A model generated the notes under the pieces. It saw only the letters and a program-made list of their open reading frames with translations. It did no database searches and was not told the origin of the DNA. DNA of 50,008 bases. It comes from CAYLNH01 sp964384625. Lineage in GTDB: Bacteria > Verrucomicrobiota > Lentisphaeria > JABSQK01. The translations under genes were made by a program, and so were the position numbers. Positions 32,781-43,000 of this stretch are shown here, in pieces. How positions within the stretch are numbered: position 1 is the first letter of the stretch; each line of letters opens with the position of its first letter. The stretch covers positions 1-50,008 of the forward strand of contig CAYLNH010000017.1 of NCBI GenBank assembly GCA_964384625.1, given 5' to 3'.

Positions 32781-35700
32781 TCAGTTGGTTAACGTGAACT
32801 GGCGCCATTTGTCGGGTTGGGCGTTGACGCTGGTGTTGAAGCCGCTGAAGGTGAGCCAGGTAAACTTGCCCCAGCCTTTCTTCGGCACCTGGTGCTGGTC
32901 CCAGAGGCTCAGGGACAGGCGGAAGCCGCCGCCCGTTTTCAACTCGAGCGGGTACAACTGCTCTTTTGGATAGGCCCACTCATAGATCCAGCCGTTGTCG
33001 GTACGCTTGACGGCGATCTCGTTGCCCGCCGGCGTGGACGGCCCGCTGGGCACATAGCCGACGCGCATGAACCCGGCGCCGCCGTTCTGGATCGGGCCCA
33101 GGTGCTCGCGGTAATAGCCGGTGTTCAGCGGCTCGCCCATGTGCCAGCGCCAGGGGTAGAGACAGAGCATAATGTTGTCGTCGTTCCACGACACCTTGTC
33201 GCCGCCGGTCAACACCGGGACGCTGTCGGTCACGACCATGGCGAAGTAGAGCTTCTCATCGTCCCAGCGGGAATAGAACTTCGCACTGAACTCCTCCGGT
33301 TTCCGCGGCCCGCGCATCCACCGGTCAAACGGGATCGGCAGCAGTTCGTCCAGATCCCAGTCCGTCAGGTCCGCGTCCACCTTGATCGGTTTCTGCGTTT
33401 TGACGCACGGCTGGAAGGAGATGTCGTCGGTAGCTTTGATGGTGAACCCGGTTTTGTCCGCCAGCGTCGCCTGCATGACATAGCTGCCGGCCAGACCAAC
33501 CTGTTCGCGCGGCAGTTCAAAACGCACCTCCGTCCGGCCCTTCGGCCCGACGCTATAGGGTTTCTGCAGCAGCGCCGGCTCGTAATCCGTGCCGAAGTAG
33601 CGGTTGGCGACCGTCACGGTGCCGGCCATCGGCTGGTCCGCCAGACTTGTGATGGTCACCGCGATCGCGGGATCCTGTGTTTTTGTCATCGGCACACCCG
33701 CCATGGAGATGGAAAGCACTTCGCTGACGACCAGCGGTTGTTTCAACACGGTCACCAGTTTGCCGCCGTCATAGATGCGGGTCGCGAAGGTATAGCTGCC
33801 GGCGGGCCGATCGGCGGCGACGGTAATCGGCAGGGTTGTCGCAGCCGGTTTGTCGATATTGACGGCAACGGTTTGCGCTTTTGTCTGCGGCCAGGTGCCG
33901 TCGACGGTCGCTTTTACGGTCGCTTTGAAGGACCTCCTGAACACCGGCGGCAGGACCACCTTGGCTTGGGTTGTGGCGCCGCGGGCTACGGTGGTGACGG
34001 CAAGACCTCCTTCGACCAGCTTAAGGACCTCCTTGGCGGTTTTCGCTTTGTACAGTTCCGGGACCTCCTTGTCGAAGACCAACGCCAGGGGATCCATCGT
34101 CGCCACAACCAGAGAAGCTCCGGCCGGTGTCACCTTGTCCGACCGGGCGTAGAGGTCCTGCATCGTGTAGGGCGTGTTCGACATCAACGCCAACGTTGTC
34201 GGCGGCGCGGGTTCGCGCAGATAGAGATAGCAGATGGTCTTGCCGTCGCGGGCGTAGACATAGGCGACGGAGCGGTCGGTCGGCTGGAACATCAGCTTGA
34301 AGTCGGCGCACTCGGTGTTCTGCACCAGGTTGTAGAAGCTCATGGCGTGCAGCATGGGCATCAGCGAACTGCCGCGAAAATCTTTTCCGTAGAGCCCGTT
34401 GCGCCAGGATTTACCCTCGATCATCGGCGATACCCGCGGGCGGTCGACGTACTGCATCCACTGGAAGCCGTCGCCGGGGTAGTCGCCGCGCAGGACCGTA
34501 TTCTTGATCGGGCGGTTGTTGCCGACGTACATCAGGAAGTTGGTGATGCGATACATGTCGTGCGCATGCGCGTCGAGATTCGAGGTGATCACGTCTCTGG
34601 CCCGCTGCAATTGGTCGGTGCCGCCGACGCGGGCGAACTCCGTCGAGATCAACCGGCGCTGGATGCCTTTCCGCTTGAGAATCTTCCGCAGCCGTTCCCA
34701 CTCGGTCCAGTCGACGGCCGACAGATAGACGTGTGTATCGAAGAAGTCCGCGACTTCATAAAGCTTCTCTTTCAGGATCAGGTCGACACCGCTCTTGCTG
34801 AGCACGCCCCAGACCATCATGCCGACGGGGATCTCCGGGCACTCCTTCTTGATCGAAGCATACGCCTTGCGCTGCAACTCCAGCGTGCGCGCGTCGATGG
34901 TGCGCTCCAGTCCCGACGGCACCACCTGGACGATGCGGTGGCGATTGGTCTTGACGTATTCGACAATGTACTTGACGTAGCCGTCGATCTGGAAGCCGCG
35001 ACAGCCTTCGTGGAACGGGTCGTCGATGATCGCCCAGTCCGGCGCGTTGCGGCTCATATCGCCCCAGGGATGGTTCGGCTTGCGGCCGCGGATCTGTTCC
35101 AGGTTCGGGCAGTAGACCAGCTTCGGAGAGGCCGGGCCCTTCTTGATCGTGATCGGACCGTCCTTCTTCGGCTGTGCCTTGCGCCAGCCGTTGTAGTCCC
35201 ACGTGTGCGTCAGCGACTGTCCCATTTTAGCAACCAACGTTTGTTCGTCATGCTTCGATTCTTTGTTGCGAAAACCGCCGCCTTCAGCAAAGGAGATGTA
35301 CCGAGATTTCTTGATCTCATCCGGTTGGGTCTGCCGCGGATTCACCACGCCATAGGTAATGGTGTCGTTTGCCAGGAATTGATCGCCGTCCATCAGTTTC
35401 GCTTCGAGGTAGAAGTGTCGGCCGACCTCTTTCGCCGTGCCCTCGGGCAGCAGCCGGGATACGTGCAGGTTCTTCGAACGATCCGGTCTGCGGGAACGCT
35501 TGCCGACCTTGATGGTCTTGGCTTCGTTGAACGGCACCGTGCCGGAGGCGACCTGGAAGTGTTCGTAGTCCGTCACGACATAGTGGATTATCGGCTGGTT
35601 GAGTTTCGCGATCGGCTTGCCGGACGGTTCGTAGAGAAGGAACTCAAAACGGAATGGGTCGTCGACGTAGAACAGGTTGGCTACCTGGGCGGTGCTGATT

Positions 35701-36320
35701 TCCAGACGATACGGCGTGGCTGTTGTCTCTGCCTTCTTCTCAGCCGCCGCCTTGGTCTTCTGCGCCACCGTCAGTTTCACATCGGTGAAATAGCATTCCC
35801 CCTGCATCCGCGATTTCGGCCAGCAGAACCGCAGGCGGTAGTGCTCGCCCTTCGGCATTTTGACGGCGCTGTAGTGTTTCCAGATCAGGCCTTCGACTGT
35901 GCGGGTATGGACGAACTGCGAGATATAGCGTTCCGAATCCCACGGGATATAGGTCCAGTCGCCACCGGGAGACGTTACTTTGCCGTCGGCATCGCAGGCC
36001 ACGAGTTCGAACGCGGCGGAGAACGAGTGGTCCTTGGTGTTTCGGTAGTTGTCGGCGGCCCAGACGGAGATGCGTACGGGCTTGCCGGGATTCTCAAACA
36101 CAGGACTGAGCCAGGCGCTGTCGGCTTCTTCGTTCTTATATTGTTTGACCAGCAGGCTCTTGCCGCCGCGACGGCGGGCAACGTCCGAGACGGCTGCCTG
36201 ATTGACTTTGTCCCAATCTTTTGCACCATCGGCGAAGTTAGACCTGTAGATCACGGCTTCCCCGCCATTGCATGCGCATACAGTCAAGCACACTATGAGT
36301 ATCCACTGCTGTTTCATCAT
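32781..36320 (-). CDS. Large secreted GH-like protein with C-terminal CBM9-like domain
   Basis: The product of about 1,179 residues starts with a hydrophobic signal ending in cysteines (MMKQQWILIVCLTVCACNGG), so it is probably a lipoprotein. Order of parts: an N-terminal jelly-roll (ANFADGAKDW-type start), a beta-sandwich, a TIM-barrel-like centre with LISTEFARVGG (the Glu fits a clan-A glycosidase nucleophile), a beta-rich linker and a C-terminal CBM9-like domain (DADLTDWD, FYSRWDDEKLYFAMVVTDS, WNDDNIMLCLYP, WAYPKEQL). The catalytic family is not recognised. ATG 36320 is chosen for GAGG just before it. An in-frame ATG at 36329 lacks a site. It lies between the DUF4838 paralogues and the lyase, on the same strand. 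Confidence 0.75.
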   Translation of the reverse strand: MMKQQWILIVCLTVCACNGGEAVIYRSNFADGAKDWDKVNQAAVSDVARRRGGKSLLVKQYKNEEADSAWLSPVFENPGKPVRISVWAADNYRNTKDHSFSAAFELVACDADGKVTSPGGDWTYIPWDSERYISQFVHTRTVEGLIWKHYSAVKMPKGEHYRLRFCWPKSRMQGECYFTDVKLTVAQKTKAAAEKKAETTATPYRLEISTAQVANLFYVDDPFRFEFLLYEPSGKPIAKLNQPIIHYVVTDYEHFQVASGTVPFNEAKTIKVGKRSRRPDRSKNLHVSRLLPEGTAKEVGRHFYLEAKLMDGDQFLANDTITYGVVNPRQTQPDEIKKSRYISFAEGGGFRNKESKHDEQTLVAKMGQSLTHTWDYNGWRKAQPKKDGPITIKKGPASPKLVYCPNLEQIRGRKPNHPWGDMSRNAPDWAIIDDPFHEGCRGFQIDGYVKYIVEYVKTNRHRIVQVVPSGLERTIDARTLELQRKAYASIKKECPEIPVGMMVWGVLSKSGVDLILKEKLYEVADFFDTHVYLSAVDWTEWERLRKILKRKGIQRRLISTEFARVGGTDQLQRARDVITSNLDAHAHDMYRITNFLMYVGNNRPIKNTVLRGDYPGDGFQWMQYVDRPRVSPMIEGKSWRNGLYGKDFRGSSLMPMLHAMSFYNLVQNTECADFKLMFQPTDRSVAYVYARDGKTICYLYLREPAPPTTLALMSNTPYTMQDLYARSDKVTPAGASLVVATMDPLALVFDKEVPELYKAKTAKEVLKLVEGGLAVTTVARGATTQAKVVLPPVFRRSFKATVKATVDGTWPQTKAQTVAVNIDKPAATTLPITVAADRPAGSYTFATRIYDGGKLVTVLKQPLVVSEVLSISMAGVPMTKTQDPAIAVTITSLADQPMAGTVTVANRYFGTDYEPALLQKPYSVGPKGRTEVRFELPREQVGLAGSYVMQATLADKTGFTIKATDDISFQPCVKTQKPIKVDADLTDWDLDELLPIPFDRWMRGPRKPEEFSAKFYSRWDDEKLYFAMVVTDSVPVLTGGDKVSWNDDNIMLCLYPWRWHMGEPLNTGYYREHLGPIQNGGAGFMRVGYVPSGPSTPAGNEIAVKRTDNGWIYEWAYPKEQLYPLELKTGGGFRLSLSLWDQHQVPKKGWGKFTWLTFSGFNTSVNAQPDKWRQFTLTN

Positions 36321-36462
36321 TCGCCTCATTGTTTTTTTTCACGGTGAACTTCGCCAGGTGTGCAGCGTCTCGGGTCTTCGGTAGTTTGTTCTGTGCAGGT
36401 TGCACAGCGTTCACCCCTTGAGCAGAGGGGCGAACAACAATGCTCGCCCGCAGCAACCGGAA

Positions 36463-39400
36463 CTACTTGGCGAGTACGACGCGGAAGCCGATGCCGGTCC
36501 AGTTGTTGACGGCCGGGGGCTGGACGAAGCGCGTGGTGGTCCGACTGAAGCGCCAGTCGTACATGCTGCAGCCGCCGCGGACGACCTTGTTGGCGCCCTT
36601 TTCCGGGCCGGTCGGGTTCTTCTCCGGCGACTCGGCGTAGTACTCGTACTTGTACCAGTCGTTGGTCCACTCCCAGACATTGCCGGCCATGTCCATGGCG
36701 CCGCAGGGGCTGGCGCCTTTGGGATGGCTGCCGACCGGGCGGAACCCCTCGTTGAATTTGTAGAGCGTGTTTTCCATGCTCACGCAGTTGTCCGGCTTCC
36801 ACTGGTTGCCCCAGGGAAACTGGCGGCCGTCCGTGCCGCGGGCGGCTTTTTCCCACTGCGCTTCGGTCGGCAGATCGCCGCGCGCCCACTTGGCGTAGGC
36901 CCGGGCATTGAACCAGTTGACGGTTGCGGCGTACTTGTCGGCGTCACCCTTGGGCATCGCCTTCATATTCTGCGGCCACGGCGGCTTGAACTCCTTGCCG
37001 GTGGCTTCGCAGAACTTCTTGTACTGGCCGACCGTGACCGGGTATTTGTAGACCCAGTAGCCGTCGAGATGGATCTGGCGCACGGGCTTCTCGTCGGCGC
37101 CGGCGACCTCGCTGTCGCTGCCGCGGGTGAATGTGCCGGCGGAGACCCAAACGAGTTCGGCGCCGTCGATCTCATTGACGGCGGTGGTCTTGCCGGTGAC
37201 GCGGATTTTCGGGGCCGTCGCCTTGCCGTCCTTGTCGGCCACGGCTTTGCCGGCCGGCACGGTTCTGGCGGACAAAGTCTGGACCGGCAACACATGGTCT
37301 TTGACGTCCTTGCCGTGGACCTCGACGCCGACCAGAGTGACTTCCAGATAGTGATCCCCGACCACGGGCTTGATCTTGACCTGCGCCCAGCCGGCGGCGG
37401 GCGTGGTGATGACGGCGGCGACACTATCGCCGCGGTCGAGCAGGACCTCGATATCGCCGGTCTGTTCTTTGACGTCAAAGCTCATCACCTGGGCGTCGCT
37501 GACGGCCTGAATGGAATCCCACTTCTCGTCCATGGCGTCGAGGCCTTCGTATCCCGGCGGGCGCTGACCGGCCTTGACGGTTTTGATGCCGCCGGGTTCG
37601 GCGTAGCGCAAATCCATGAGTTCCTTGATCCCGCCGCCCTTGATGGTCAGGCGCGACTTCCTCGGCGCCGGCAGGGCCAGGCGCCAACGGGTGGCGAAGG
37701 GCTTGGCGATCTTCGGATCGCCGGAGTAGCTGCGCTCAATACGGACCTTGCCGTCCTTGACCATCAGGGTGCGCTGCAGGTGCGCGGTGGTTTCGACGCC
37801 GCCGCGTTTGAGGGCCGTCCGGGTTGCAAGCGTATCCGGCTTTGCCGGACTGTAGGTCTGCCAGAGCGCGCTCCAGTCGAAGCCCTTGCCTGTCTTGGCG
37901 TTGGCGGGCATCCACAGGCGGCCCCAGACTTTGCGGTGGAACTCGTCTTCGTAGCCGCCGCGTTGACCGCCGGCGTCGAGGAGTTCCGTGCCGTCGACAA
38001 CGGCGCTGACCAGCTTGCCCTTCAGTTCCGGGCACACGCCGGCAGTGGTGGCGCCGTCGGTGACTCTGACTATCGGTCCGCCTTTGTCCCCAACCTTACG
38101 CGAGTATTTCCAGCCATCGCGTCTCACGCCGGCGGTGGCGCGCGCCAGGATGGCCGGCACGCGCGGGTCGGCGCCGGGTACGTACCAGGTCTTGCCCTGG
38201 TACTTGACCAGGCCCCAGTCGCCGATGCGGCTGGCCGCTTCGAGGACCACGACATCGATCGATTCGCGGCGCGCCGCAACCAGGTTCTGCCATTGTTCTT
38301 CGGTCGCTTTGCCTTCGGCTGCGGCCATGGCCTGATCCATCAGTTCGACCATTCGCTTGCGGACGGATTCAGGGAAGAGCTTGTCCATGGTGATCTGCGT
38401 CCAGCCGCTCCAGCGGACGGCGCTGGGCACGTGCAGGGCCTGTTCATAGGCCTGCTTGCCGGCCTGCAGATACTGGTAGAGGAACGGTGCCGCGGCCGGG
38501 CTGTAGACGTCACGAAGATACTGCCGGATCAAGGCGTCATCGTCCAGCTTCGGGTTCCAGGCGAGCTTCATATACAGCCAGTTCAGCATCATTCCCCACG
38601 GCCCGCCGCAGGTTTGCGGATTGATGCCGAAGACGCCGCAGTCGATCATGTAGCTGACGTTCTCTTTGACGTAAAACATCGACGGCCATTCGGGGCGGTA
38701 GGTGTCCCAATGCCAGACGGTGACGCGGTTGGGCGCGATCTGCGGCCATTCTTTCAGCGCGCGTTCGTAGTCGGCGTTTGCCGGGTTGTTCCGGATCGGG
38801 CCCATCTGATCGCCGGCGGCGTTCTTGCTGCGGGCGCTGGAGACGACGTTGATCCAGAGGTTGTCGTGGACCCTCATGTCTTTCGGCGCTTCCAGACTGT
38901 TGAAGTAGCAGAAGGTGATGATCTTGACGTTCGGGTACTGTTTGGTGACGATGTCGAGGGCGCCGTTGAACATGTGGATCAGCGGGGCGGCTTCGGATCC
39001 CTTGTCATGGACCAGCTTGCGGCAATCCTCGCAGTAGCAACCGGCGAAACCGTCGCCCTGACCGATTTGAAACATCTTGTCGATGTCTTTCGGGGCGTCG
39101 CCAAGGCTTTCGACAATCCGTTTGGCCAGATGGGCCGGCAGCCCTTCGGCGGTGCCGCAGATGCCCATGTTCCACATGTCCGGCTTGCGCTTGCCGTCCT
39201 TGTTCACCGGGAAGAATTCCGGGTGGCTCTCGAAGAGGCCTTTCCTGGTCACCCGTTTGCGGCCGCCTTCCTTCTGGCGTTTCCAGACCTGTTTGTCGAC
39301 GGGGTTGATCCAGTGGTACATGGTGTGGCCCGAGGCCTTGGCCCCGCTGGTACGCCCGCGCCCCGTGCCGCTGATGCCGCGGTTCTTCAGGATCCACGGG

Positions 39401-40041
39401 TATTGGCCCATCTTGAAGATCAGCCCACGATTGGCCAAGCCCGGCTCCTGCAAATCGTCGATCTTGCCGAGGGTCAGGTTCGCCTGTTTCGGGATGACCT
39501 CATGGCCCGGACCTACATAGCGGCTGACACCGTGGGCATGGCGACTGACATTGACGGAATAGAAGTGGCAGCCAAGGTGGTCTTCCAACAGACCGTACAC
39601 GGCGTTATGCAGACCCACGATGTTGGTCGCGGTCAGGTAGATGCGGTTGCCTTCGGTGTGGATGCGGTAGGCCTGCTTGCCGGTGACGCGGTCGCTGGCG
39701 CCGGGTACGCGGTCGACGACCTGCAGCACGATTGCCGGCCGGTCGCCGGCCTCGTCGAGGCTTTTGACCATCGGCAGCTTGGCGCCGCTGATGGTTTCCA
39801 GGTACCGCTGCAGTTCGACTGCCGCCGGCTTGATCGCCTTGGTCTTGCGCTGATTCACGCCCAGCGGGTCCTTCGGGATCTGCGGACTGATCTGGGTGTG
39901 GCCATTGTGGACGATGACGGCCAACGGCTTGCCGTCGCGGGCCAATGGAACGGCCCAGACCGAAAGACTGCCGGTAACAAACAGGCCGATGGCCGCGATC
40001 ACCGCCGCGGCGCGGAAACGAATCTGTATTTGCTGCTTCAT
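36463..40041 (-). CDS. Secreted DUF4838 protein with C-terminal FGE-like domain (paralogue B)
   Basis: The 1,192-residue protein has a signal peptide (ending near SLSVWA) and an N-terminal GH67N/GH20b-like domain (~35-160, VELQRYLETISGAKLPMV and NAVYGLLEDHLGCHFYS). A DUF4838 barrel-like domain follows (~200-500: HPEFFPVNKDGKR, QGDGFAGCYCEDCRKL, TVWHWDTYRPEWPSMFY, GGPWGMMLNWLYMKLAWNP), then a beta-rich middle. The C-terminus is an FGE-like domain (~935-1190: GTFTRGSDSE, LPTEAQWEKAARGTDG, DMAGNVWEWTNDWYKY, VVRGGCSMYDWRFSR). The paired cysteines of true FGEs are absent. DUF4838 is predicted to act on glycans. It starts 49 nt after paralogue A, with GGGAGC before the ATG, and shares the same architecture throughout. 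Confidence 0.85.
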   Translation of the reverse strand: MKQQIQIRFRAAAVIAAIGLFVTGSLSVWAVPLARDGKPLAVIVHNGHTQISPQIPKDPLGVNQRKTKAIKPAAVELQRYLETISGAKLPMVKSLDEAGDRPAIVLQVVDRVPGASDRVTGKQAYRIHTEGNRIYLTATNIVGLHNAVYGLLEDHLGCHFYSVNVSRHAHGVSRYVGPGHEVIPKQANLTLGKIDDLQEPGLANRGLIFKMGQYPWILKNRGISGTGRGRTSGAKASGHTMYHWINPVDKQVWKRQKEGGRKRVTRKGLFESHPEFFPVNKDGKRKPDMWNMGICGTAEGLPAHLAKRIVESLGDAPKDIDKMFQIGQGDGFAGCYCEDCRKLVHDKGSEAAPLIHMFNGALDIVTKQYPNVKIITFCYFNSLEAPKDMRVHDNLWINVVSSARSKNAAGDQMGPIRNNPANADYERALKEWPQIAPNRVTVWHWDTYRPEWPSMFYVKENVSYMIDCGVFGINPQTCGGPWGMMLNWLYMKLAWNPKLDDDALIRQYLRDVYSPAAAPFLYQYLQAGKQAYEQALHVPSAVRWSGWTQITMDKLFPESVRKRMVELMDQAMAAAEGKATEEQWQNLVAARRESIDVVVLEAASRIGDWGLVKYQGKTWYVPGADPRVPAILARATAGVRRDGWKYSRKVGDKGGPIVRVTDGATTAGVCPELKGKLVSAVVDGTELLDAGGQRGGYEDEFHRKVWGRLWMPANAKTGKGFDWSALWQTYSPAKPDTLATRTALKRGGVETTAHLQRTLMVKDGKVRIERSYSGDPKIAKPFATRWRLALPAPRKSRLTIKGGGIKELMDLRYAEPGGIKTVKAGQRPPGYEGLDAMDEKWDSIQAVSDAQVMSFDVKEQTGDIEVLLDRGDSVAAVITTPAAGWAQVKIKPVVGDHYLEVTLVGVEVHGKDVKDHVLPVQTLSARTVPAGKAVADKDGKATAPKIRVTGKTTAVNEIDGAELVWVSAGTFTRGSDSEVAGADEKPVRQIHLDGYWVYKYPVTVGQYKKFCEATGKEFKPPWPQNMKAMPKGDADKYAATVNWFNARAYAKWARGDLPTEAQWEKAARGTDGRQFPWGNQWKPDNCVSMENTLYKFNEGFRPVGSHPKGASPCGAMDMAGNVWEWTNDWYKYEYYAESPEKNPTGPEKGANKVVRGGCSMYDWRFSRTTTRFVQPPAVNNWTGIGFRVVLAK

Positions 40042-40073
40042 GGATGCTCCCAGTTGATTCCTGATTGATTGTT

Positions 40074-40087
40074 GTCGAGATCTCGAC
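40074..40087. promoter_or_regulatory. Perfect 14-bp palindrome between the DUF4838 paralogues
   Basis: GTCGAGATCTCGAC lies in the 49-nt spacer, 3-16 nt after the end of paralogue A and 33 nt before paralogue B. It could be a protein-binding site or an mRNA processing hairpin. No second copy was noticed. Confidence 0.4.
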
Positions 40088-40090
40088 GGC

Positions 40091-43000
40091 TTATTGCAGC
40101 CGCGGCTTACCGTTCTTGTCCGCGTTGACGACCAAGCGGAAGCCGATCGGCGTCCAGTCCCGGACCTGTGGCGGTTGAATCATACGGGCGGATGTGCGGC
40201 TGAAGCGTTCATCGATCACGCTGCAGCCGCCGCGGATAACCTTGTGACTGCCTTTCGCCGGCCCGTTCGGGTTCTTTGCGGGCGCCTCCTTGTAGTAGTC
40301 GTACTGGTACCAGTCGTTGACCCATTCCCAGACGTTGCCGGCCATCTGCTCGACACCGAACGGACTGGCGCCTTCCGGCTTGGCCTGCACCGGCACGAAA
40401 CCGGGGGTGAACTTGCCGATGGTTGCTTCATAGGACGCGCACTTGGTCGCGTCCCATTTGTTGCCCCAGGGGAACTCGCGGCCGTCCGTGCCGCGTGCGG
40501 CCTTCTCCCATTGGGCTTCTGTCGGGAGGGCGCCCCCTGCCCACTTGGCGTATTTGTCGGCTTCATACCAATTCGTCTGGACGGCGAAGTCCGCGTCCTT
40601 GCCCTCGGCGGCATGCATGCCCTGTCCCCACATGGGTTTGAATGCCTGGCCGGCGGCTTCACAGAACTTCTTGTACTGACCGAGCGTAACCGGATATTTG
40701 TAGATCCAGTAGCCGTCCAGATGGACCTTCTTCTTCGGCATCTCGTCGGCGTACTTGTCGGAGCCGCGAACAAACTCACCCGCTGGAATCCAGATCAGCT
40801 CGGCGCCGTCGATCTCGTTGATCGCCGTGTTGTCGCCGGTCTTCTTGATTTTTACGGTGCGTGGTGCTGCCGCGACGGTCTCATGTTCAGCAGGCTTTGC
40901 CGTTGCGGGCACGGCGACGGCGCTGAGCATTTGCGTCGGCAACTCGATCTCGTTTTCCTTTGTTGCATCCATCGGCTGCGGTTTGCCGACCAGTTTCACT
41001 TCAAGGTACTGCTTGTCGACGACCGGCTTGATTTCGACCGAGTCCCAGCCGGCGACCGGCGTGGTGATGACAGCCGCAACGCCGTCGCCGCGATCGAGTT
41101 GGATGCGGACTTCGCCGTCGCCCTTCAGCGCCAGCTTCGTGGCCTTCGCGTCAGAGATCGCGATCACGGCATCGATCTGTTCATCCATCCAGTCGGCAGC
41201 CGGCATCTTCTCGCCGGCCTTCACCGTCTTGATGCCGCCGGGCACGGCGTAGCGCAGGTCGAGCATCTGGTCGACGCCGCCGCCTTTGACGATGACCTTG
41301 GAGTACTTCGAGTGCGGCAGTGCCAACAACCAGCGCGTGGTGAACCGCCACGGGTTCTTCAAAGTTGTCCGGCTCTTTTTCTGGATGAACTGGCGCTCCA
41401 CCTTCATTCCCTGGTCTGTCACGGTGACCGTCCGACGGAGGTACTGGTTCGGATAGAAGCCCCAGACCGCAGGCGACAACACGAGATCCGTCTGCAGGGA
41501 GTCCTTCGTGGGGTTCTGGAACTTGCTCCAGGTGGCGGACCAGTCGTCGTTGGCGCGCCGGGCCACGTTGTTGTTCTCCTTGACCGGCAGCCAGGCTTGG
41601 ACTTTCACACGTGGGAACAAGTCCATGTAACCGACGTTGGCGCCCTGGACTGACAGGAGGTCCTTGCCGCTGGTCTTGTCGACGACGCTGGTGATCTGTC
41701 CTTTGAGATCCGGACAGACCGCGGCCGTTATCTTCGCACCGGCCAGTTCGACGAGCGGCCCGCCATTCCCTCTGGTGTACCGCGTAATCGCGCGGAGGAT
41801 GCCGTGTTCGCCGCCGCCGTTCATAACGATGCCCTGCTTGGCGCGCATCAACGCGGGCGGCACTCGCGGATCAGCGCCGCTGACAAACCAGTTCCTGCCC
41901 TGGAACGGCACCGGTCCCCAGGGCTTGCCCTGGTAGCCGATCTCGTTGAGGATCAGCACGTCGACCGATTTCCCGCGAGCCCCGATGAGATTGGCGAGTC
42001 TGGTCTTGTCACCCGCCTTCTCGGCCGCCGCCATCGCCTGATCCATGGTGGCGCTCATCTTCGCCAACAGAGCCGGCGGCCACATCTTGACGCGCATGGT
42101 CGCGGTCCAGCCGCTCCAGCGTACGGCACTGGGCAGGTAGAGGTTCTTCTCGTAGCCGCTCTGGGCCAGCTTGAGATAATCGTAGACGTGCTTGCCGGCT
42201 TCTTTGCCGAAGTTGTCGTCGACGTATTGGCGGATGAGTTTGTCGCCGTCAAGATCCGGGTTCCAGGCGAGCTTGAGATAGAGCCAGGCCAACATGTCCA
42301 GCCACGGACCGCCGCAGAATTGCGGGTTCACGGCGTAGATCTTGCAGTCGCGGAAGTAGCGCATATTGGGCGCGACATAGAACATCGACGGCCATTCGGC
42401 GCGGTAGGTGTCCCAGTGCCAAACGGTGACGCGGTTCGGGGCGACCTTCGGCCATTCCTTCAGCGCGCGAGCGTAATCACGATTCGCCGGATTGCCGTTG
42501 ATCAGTCCCATCTGATCGCCGGCGGCGTTCTGACCGGCATCACTGGAGACGACGTTGATCATCAGGTTCTTGTGCGGCTTCAGGTTGTTCGGCGCCGCGA
42601 TTGTCGAGAAGTAGGCGAAGGTAATCACCCGCGCTTTCGGATACTTCTTGTTGAGGATCTCCAGCGTCCGGTTCAACGCGAGAATGGTCGGCGCCGCTTC
42701 GGACTGTTCGGCGTGAACGAGCTTGCGGCAGTCCGGGCAGTGGCAGCCGGAGAAGCCGTCGCCCTGCGCCGCGGAAAACGGCATGTTCCAATCGATCTTC
42801 CCTTTCCCCCGCTTGATGCGCGTCTGAATGGATTTCTCCAGCGCCGCAGCCAGGAACGTCGGGAGGTCCTTGTTGGTGCCGCAGATGCCCATGGCCCAGG
42901 TCGGCCGGCGCTTACCGTCCTTGTGCATCGGATAGAAGCCCGGGTGGTCCTTGAACAAACCCTTGGTCGTCTTGCCGCGATGCGTCTTGTCCTTCGGCGG

